Translations under genes and position numbers: made by a program | Assembly: GCF_000321225.1 (NCBI RefSeq) | Contig: NW_004450276.1 | Span: 4,367,107-4,431,106 of the forward strand | Source of the DNA: Odobenus rosmarus divergens | Taxonomy: Eukaryota; Chordata; Mammalia; Carnivora; Odobenidae | DNA: 64,000 nt | Reading direction: 5' to 3' | Shown here: positions 56,373 through 64,000 of the stretch, in pieces | Numbering within the stretch: position 1 is the stretch's first letter | Layout: every line of letters begins with the position of its first letter | The notes under the pieces: model-generated | What the model was told of the DNA's origin: nothing | What the model saw: the letters and a program-made list of their open reading frames with translations, nothing else | Databases searched by the model: none

Positions 56373-56397
56373 AAAACCAAAACCAAAACCAAAACCC
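56373..56397 (+). repeat. AAAACC hexamer repeat
   Basis: About four AAAACC units lie in the L1 3' UTR directly after tatgtggaatct. Confidence 0.92.
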
Positions 56398-57780
56398 AAA
56401 TTCATGGATAGAGAACAGATGGGTGGTTAGGGTGGGTGAGATTGCAGAAGGAGCTCAAAAGGGACAAACTCCCAGTTATAAAATAAATAAGTCCTGAGAA
56501 TGTAACATACAGCATAGTGATGGTAGTTAATTATACTGTGTTGCATATTTGAAAAATGCTGAGTGTAAATCTTAAAAATTCTCATCACAACAACAAAAAA
56601 ACTTTTTGCAATTATGTATGGTGACAGATGTAAAGTAGACTTATTGTGGAGATCATTTTGCAATGTATAAAAAATATCAAATCATTATGTCGTACACCTG
56701 AAACTAATATACTGCTATGTGTATATATTATACCTTAATTTAAAAAGAAATAAAGGCAAGGGAAAGGCTTTTAATCAGGGCCTTTTGGAAGAATCACCTT
56801 GGCTATGGGTGAATAATAGGTTATGAGGCAAGAAGCCAAGAAGTTGACTATAGTTATAACCCAGGCCAATGATGCTGATGATCTGGCCTGCATCAGTGGG
56901 TAGGGTAGTGGTGACCACAGAGCGGGGGGTGGGGGGGGCAGGAAGGATCAGTAGGTAGGCAGCTGAATGGAAATGAGCACTGTGAAAGTCCTCTTTTATG
57001 TCATCTATCTTCTTATTTCTCTGTGTTTCATCCTGGGGGAGTTTCTTCAGATCAATTTGCCAGCTTATTAATTCTGTCTTCATCTCATTTAATCCACTAT
57101 TTAACATATCCATTGAAGTAGTAATTTCAAAAAGTGTATTTTTCATTTCTAAAATTTAAATTTTACACTTTATTAAATCTGCCAAGACATTTTTGTAGTC
57201 AGGGTTACTAGTTCATTTTTAAATTTCACCTTTCATTTCTTTAAATATTTCGTATATAATTTTTTGTGTATCTTACATTGGACGATCACAATATCTAAAG
57301 ATTTTGGTAGTTTAAATATGTTGTTCATTGTTTTTGCTGACTTTGTCAGTGTTCTTTTTCTTTTTGTGTTTCTTTTTGTGTCCTTTAATTAGAATTGCAT
57401 TTTTATTTGATCCTATTCCATGGGAATCCCAAGGACCTAAGTAGATGGTACTTTCCACCACAGAATGTTTGATGATGAAAACCTGAGAATTTTAGGGTAT
57501 ACCCTATGTCCCTATTTCACATGGAGAGGAGAGGTTTAGATTTATCTCCCCATCTACTTGCTGGCACAAGGCTTGATCTCCTTGAAGAAATATTGATTTT
57601 TAACATTCCTTGCCCTCTGGGCAAATCCTGCATTTTTACCTGGCTTAATGTATATGACTCCTACTCCACAGCACACAGCTTTTGCTTTGTTTTGTTTTGG
57701 GGGAGAGACAATAGAAAGGTACCCTTGGAGATTTTCTTTGCTTCCTGCAAATTCTAGTAATGCTTTAAAATTCATATTTT

Positions 57781-57961
57781 GGGTGCCTGGGTGGCTCAGT
57801 TGGTTAAGCGACTGCCTTCAGCTCAGGTCATGATCCTGGAGTCCCAGGATTGAGTCCCACATCGGGCTCCCTGCTCGGCAGGGAGTCTGCTTCTCCCTTT
57901 GACCCTAACCCCTCTTGTGCTCTCTCTCTCTCAAATAAATAAATAAAATCTTTAAAAAAAA
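57781..57961 (+). repeat. can-SINE
   Basis: Head gggtgcctgggtggctcagt, young-type body gcgactgccttcagctcagg. A perfect 16-base duplication, ttaaaattcatatttt, lies at 57765-57780 and 57962-57977. Confidence 0.94.
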
Positions 57962-58139
57962 TTAAAATTCATATTTTATCCAGAATCTACTTGTTTTGCA
58001 GAAGGAGGCCCATTTAGAGTCTTTAATCTGCCTTTACTGCTATAAGCTAAACAAATCCAGGATGTTAGGTTAAGCATTAAGGTGTTTGCTACTACTGGTC
58101 TTTGACAGTAGCAACACAGGAGAATAATATGTGATGAGT

Positions 58140-59200
58140 TCCATTTGAGACTTACTGCGTTTGAGATATCTGTGACACCCACATGCATAAGTTAAGTCAA
58201 TAGATGGATATTTGAGTCAGAAATCCATGAGAGAGATGTGTATTGTTGCTATCGATTTATGTAAATTGACATGAAGATGTGAATTGAAATCATGGCTGTG
58301 GTGGAAATTGCTAGTGAGAATGCATATAGCAAAAAGATTAGTCAAGAAAGATCTATAAGAACTACCAACACATAACAGGAAATAAAGAGGTTGTAGAAAG
58401 CTATCACAAAATTGAGAGAGTGTGTCACAGAACCCAAAACTAGAAAGTGGACAGCTCTGCCCCATGCTGTGAGATATGGAGAATATAGACAATTTCGTGC
58501 ATAAGAAAATATTAGAACCACCAGCATAAGAAATTTCGATTAATTTGTAATGGATAACAACAAGATTTCCATACGTGGGGAAAGTGGGAGTCTGTGAAGA
58601 CCAAGGCAGACCAATCTCTGACTGAATGGAAGGAAAAGTAGGGGAATGTCAGGATTCATTGTGGAAAAGAAGGACATGGACATGATTGAGTGTGTTTAAG
58701 TGCTAATGGGGAACAAGGCAGTAGAAAACCTGAGATTGAAAACATTTTGAAGAGAAGGGATGTATTAAATGAGCAAGTTTACGATACCTGAAAAAGTGGG
58801 CTGAGTTGGGCCAGAGTAGAGGTTGAGAGAATAGCTATAAATACTGAGGCCCATCCGTGATTACAGAAATAAAGAGGGATAAGTCTGTACAGATTCAAGC
58901 AAGAATGCTGATTTGTAAAGAAATGTAGAGAATTCTTGCTGATGACTCTTATCAAGGAAATAAAAGGTGAGCCCATGGGGTAAGATTGGGAGAGGCATTA
59001 TGGGATTATAGATTTCAGTGGAGTGGAGAGGTTTGAAATTGATATGGAGGATGGTGGGAGGGGAGACCAGCAAAGCCAGGCAGTGTTGCCAAGCAGCACG
59101 GAAGGCCTGCTGAGGCCGCAGGAGGTAAACGTATGGAGCTCCCAGTCGGGGGCTGTGTGATTATGCTCCAGCTTCTCCTAGCTTTGTTACAGGGCAGGGA
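58140..59200 (-). repeat. Probable L2-related antisense region
   Basis: Scattered words such as gagtcagaaatccatgagag, gaattgaaatcatggctgt and gatttcagtggagtggagag follow the antisense L2 ORF pattern, but divergence is high. The minus-strand ORFs at 58217-59073 lie in this stretch and have no intact domain, so I do not call them genes. Confidence 0.4.
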
Positions 59201-60426
59201 AAAGACGGGCTTTTTTTCACTTCATGTGGTACTGGGGATTTCCTGAAAAGGTGGAAAAACAAAACATATTTGTTTTGATATTTGAAGGAATTGGAAAGAG
59301 AGGTTGAAGTGATGGGGAAAAGGGGGATTGAAGGGAGAAAAATACTGTACTTGGGCTTTCTGCTTCATCAAAGGAGAAGCAGAATCTGACTGAAAAGTAT
59401 CTCCAACTGCCTGTGAGGTCCAGGCTGCGGGGGGTGATAACTGACGTGGAGTCAGCAAGGAGATCATTAGGTTAGGCCACTGGGCTGAGAAAATGTGGGA
59501 TGTTTTCTTTGTCCCCTAGGATATTGGGAGTTGAAGTGGGGAAGAAACCTGTATCATATTCCATTAGTGAAAAAGGAAGCCATCTGAGGAGCTCTTGCTG
59601 AACTAGTAATAAGTGCATTGTACTTCATTCATGACAAGAGAAGTTTCAGAAAGGAATTTATTTAATAATAATTTTCAAAAGCAGGATGAGTACCACCCAG
59701 GTACAGACTAGCTATCCTCTACTTAAGACCTACCAGAGGGATGGAGGCCTTTGAAGAACAAAGAGGTGGAGATAAACACCAGCTTCTAAACCATAAAAGT
59801 TTGGGTGTTGGAGATTGTTGCTGGTGAAGGTCATAGGATTTAACTTTGTGGGCTATAAATAAAAAATAAAATATGCGTCTTTTCCTGGTGTCTTCAGTCT
59901 AGCTCTGCTAGGGAGAAATAGGCTAAGTGATTACAGGAGGGTCATTCAATCTTTTGCTTGGGTGGCTTTGAATATTTCATAAAAGAAAACAAAAATTTTA
60001 AATATTCTCTCAAACTGTGGTGGATTATTTTTGAAACAATAAAGTAATATGGAGCATTTAGCATAATCGGTTTGAAATGCATTCTTTCTCCACATACCTA
60101 ACCATGTTTTAAATCTTACCTTTTTGCACACGTTTTTCTTCTTGTATGAACTTCTCCCTCTTGACATCATATCTCTTATAAATAAATCGATATAAAATTT
60201 AGGGCAAGATAAAGAGTAATATGAAAGGTTAACTGCAGAAATGATGAAATCCGAATATCTGAAGGTGGAAATGCTTTGCTGCATCTATTTTGTATACTTT
60301 GTAAATTCTTATAACCCACAAGTATTGTCCTATACAAAAATAACAGATTCCTCTTCTTTGATGTGATTTTTTAAAATGCATGTACAATCGCTCTTAAATT
60401 GTTTACCCATTTGTTTCTCTTATTAG

Positions 60427-62211
<1,785 letters not shown>

Positions 62212-62250
62212 ATGATACGAAGATAGCACTACATCTAAAAGATAATGGAG
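62212..62250 (+). CDS. PLXDC2: PLXDC2 window exon 7 (short pre-membrane exon)
   Basis: This 39-base exon is too short for ORF detection. The acceptor is tttgaatttctcttccag. Two bases complete an Asp codon, then DTKIALHLKDNG follows and the exon ends with one base of the next codon. The donor is GTAGGA at 62251. The peptide matches the segment just after SLPTE in PLXDC2, and the phase fits both the previous exon and a following exon starting with two codon bases. The next conserved exon, encoding the pre-membrane linker and transmembrane helix, was not found before the window ends. An 18-base candidate exon lies 809 bases downstream (see 63059-63076). Identity is firm despite the small size because peptide, order, phase and splice sites all agree. 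Confidence 0.9.
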
Positions 62251-63058
62251 GTAGGAATTGATATTTTTCTTTTATAAATATCCTTAGATACTAATTCATT
62301 TCAATCATTTAAATATGAGAAAGGATTTGTGGGCTTCTAATATAGAGTGAAGTTATATTTCAGTCTCTGTTGGTATTTAACATGGGAAGAATTTATTGTT
62401 TGGCTTGAAAATCGAAATGGTATCAATAGCAGAATGAAATTCTAATCCACATGTTTGCCTATAAAAACTACAGGACACCAATGAGCAATTATAAAGTGAA
62501 AATTTATCCACACATCTTTCTTCTTTTTTGCACTATTCTTTGGTTTAATTGTATATAGGGTACCTGCATAGGGTGCAGGTATTGGTTTCAAATGGGTTTT
62601 TCCCACCTAAGTTGACTACTCAACATTCTTTATAACTAAAATTAAGAACTAGATCAATATGGAAATATACTTTATAGGCCTTTTTATCTTTTATGTGAAG
62701 CAAGGGACAAAAATTAGACATGCAAAAAGAACATTTAGGTAGTTACATACTTCACATTTTTCTAACACAATTTAGTGATATCTATAATGGTCCTTGAAAA
62801 TTTGAGGAAGAAAAGTTTTACTAAAAGAAGACTGTGAAAGATATTGCCTAAAATTTTAAAAAAAGTTCTTTTTCTATTAAACTATTTTAGCCCATATGTG
62901 CTTTGCTATCACAGTTCCTGGATCTTGATAAAAGAGATTTTTTTATCAGTAACTATTTATTCAGCTCAAGAAGGGGAGGTGCTCCTCTTCTTAGCAGCCT
63001 CTTTTATGTAAATGTGGCACCCTGTGATACTGATCTAGACACAGTTTTACTTTTGCAG

Positions 63059-63076
63059 CCCCAGCTGATTTTTTAA
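63059..63076 (+). CDS. PLXDC2: Candidate 18-nt PLXDC2 microexon
   Basis: The sequence CCCCAGCTGATTTTTTAA lies between a good acceptor (cagttttacttttgcag) and a near-perfect donor (AA|GTAAGT). A branch-point-like CTGAT has its A at 63033, about 25 bases upstream of the AG. Joined to the G left by the exon ending at 62250, it reads Ala-Pro-Ala-Asp-Phe-Leu plus one leftover base. Being 18 bases long, it keeps phase 1, so it could be included or skipped without changing frame. It would add six residues to the pre-membrane linker. The linker I remember from human begins Ala-Ser-Thr-Asp-Asp-Ser, which has a faintly similar A-x-x-D pattern, so it may alternatively be a diverged constitutive exon. 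Chance occurrence in intron is also possible. The splice evidence is direct; use in transcripts is inference. Confidence 0.35.
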   Translation, partial: PQLIF

Positions 63077-63520
63077 GTAAGTCAAAATCCAATGTATACA
63101 TTGTTAGGGATTTTTTTTTCTTTTAGCAATTGAAAAGAATACTGTCTAATTTACTCAGTCTAGGTTAAGTAACAAATACTTTGTTTTCTTAAGTGACTTT
63201 ATGATAAAATGTATGCATCTTTAAATTTCATATCAATCCATTTGAAAGATAAGCTGCTTAGCCTCTTCACATAATCATTATTATATCAATTATCCATTGT
63301 CTTGGGTCTGTACCATAGTGTTTTATTTCACTCATTCCTTATTATTGTATTAAACCTGAGAATGGATAGCTTTACAGATGACCATTTGCAACATATATAC
63401 AAGCTAAAAATAAGTTAAAATCTTAGCACTTGAAGGTACTTTAACAATCCCCCAGTTTAGAATTTCTCAGAGCATGATGGTGTTACCTTATTTTATTTAT
63501 TTTTTTGATTGATCTGCAAA

Positions 63521-64000
63521 GTTTTTTTTTTAACTTTCTTGTTACTTTTTTTTTATGTTATGTTAACCACCATACATTGCATCATTAGTTTTTGATGTAG
63601 TGTTCCATGAATGTTTGCATAAAACACCCAGTGCTCCATTCAATACATGCTCTCTTTAATACCCATCACCAGGCCAACCCATCCCCCCACCCCCCGCCCC
63701 TCTAGAACCCTCAGTTTGTTTCTCAGAGTCCATAGTCTCTCATGGTTCATCTCCCCCTCCGATTCCCCCCCTTCATTTCTTCCCCTTCCTCCTTTTTCTT
63801 CTTTTTTTCTTAACATATACTGTATTATTTGTTTCAGAGGTGCAGGTCTGTATTCAACAGTCTTACACAATTCACAGCTCTCACCACAGCACATACCTTC
63901 CCCAATGTCTATCACCTAGCCACCCCAGCCCTCCCAGCCCCCACCACTCCAGCAACCCTCGGTTTGTTTCCTGAGATTAAGAATTCCTCATATCAGTGAG
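63521..64000 (-). repeat. Carnivore L1 3' UTR, antisense, runs off window
   Basis: A T-run (the element's A-tail) is followed by atgttatgttaaccaccata, cattgcatcattagtttttg, cacccagtgctccattcaat, ccctcagtttgtttctcag and, near the edge, agattaagaattcctcatat. These are the reverse strand of the carnivore L1 3' UTR as I know it. Two related C-rich blocks (63662-63742 and 63908-63991) look like an internal duplication. The paired ORFs at 63640-63919 on both strands are by-products of the pyrimidine bias. Confidence 0.85.

Larger units (their letters stand above)
55987..56751 (+). repeat. L1 3' end (ORF2 tail and 3' UTR)
   Basis: Typical L1 words are in sense order: actaccatatgatccagcag, cattattcacaatagtcaag, aacctaagtgtccactgatg, tgatggatgaatggataaag, catggatgggtcttgagggc-like text, and actgtatgatctcacttata. 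A near-perfect duplication, aaagacaagggaa/aaaggcaagggaa, lies at 55974-55986 and 56752-56764. It is 5'-truncated and non-coding. Confidence 0.88.
55690..56980 (-). repeat. L2 LINE, antisense, split by an L1 insertion
   Basis: The left part (gaggagatatttgagatgat, gcctgaagggcaactgga, tgggcttcatcctaaagaca) and right part (ggcttttaatcaggg, gaagaatcaccttggctatg, aacccaggccaatgatgctg) follow antisense L2 order and join once the L1 at 55987-56751 is removed. Confidence 0.65.
62251..64000 (+). other. PLXDC2 intron, 5' part, runs off window
   Basis: This is AT-rich sequence downstream of the last confirmed exon. It contains the 18-base candidate microexon and, from about 63.5 kb, the antisense 3' UTR of a carnivore L1. 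No exon encoding the transmembrane segment was found, so it should lie beyond 64000. Confidence 0.8.

Noticed and set aside
58217..59073. Cluster of minus-strand ORFs
   Set aside because: They fall in L2-like antisense sequence, with no continuous reverse-transcriptase domain that I can read.
62251..64000. Transmembrane exon of PLXDC2
   Set aside because: I searched for the next conserved exon (pre-membrane linker and hydrophobic helix) and found none before the window end.

Overview
This is a vertebrate nuclear genome window: AT-rich, mostly intronic, and full of mammalian interspersed repeats. It holds no bacterial gene, operon, CRISPR array or phage. It carries 21 recognisable can-SINEs (tRNA-headed elements starting near GGCGCCTGGGTGGCTCAG, with CT-rich bodies and A-rich tails), so the host belongs to Carnivora. 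The youngest copies have a caniform, arctoid-like form (bear, mustelid or seal group). I see neither the typical cat nor the typical domestic-dog young subfamily. The lineage call is inference.

The only protein-coding gene I can support is on the + strand. It is the middle and 3' part of PLXDC2 (plexin domain containing 2, also called TEM7R), a type I membrane protein. Seven coding exons can be read with correct AG/GT borders and compatible phases: 1353-1471, 16985-17084, 28080-28175, 28368-28449, 54109-54169, 60427-60577 and 62212-62250. Together they encode part of the extracellular nidogen-like region, the PSI (plexin-semaphorin-integrin) cysteine module, and a threonine-rich stalk leading to the membrane. 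The signal peptide and upstream exons lie before the window. The transmembrane and cytoplasmic exons lie after it. An 18-base, phase-preserving candidate microexon sits at 63059-63076.

The rest is intron, in layers of different age. The oldest layer is MIR and L2, for example the antisense L2 stretches at 31.7-33.7 kb and 55.7-57.0 kb and the sense L2 at 12.3-13.0 kb. Old hAT-type DNA transposon remnants and L1M fragments come next (20.8-21.5 kb antisense, 46.6-48.6 kb sense). A younger L1 3' end lies at 55,987-56,751, and the antisense 3' UTR of a carnivore L1 runs off the right edge from about 63.5 kb. Can-SINEs are the top layer, many with clear target-site duplications, and two are nested one in the other around a 50-base assembly gap (8614-8663). 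Microsatellites are common in SINE tails and L1 3' ends.

I did not find an undescribed biological system. The points most worth checking are the candidate PLXDC2 microexon, the apparently artificial gap, one SINE with an internal repeat expansion, and several short non-transposon tandem duplications.
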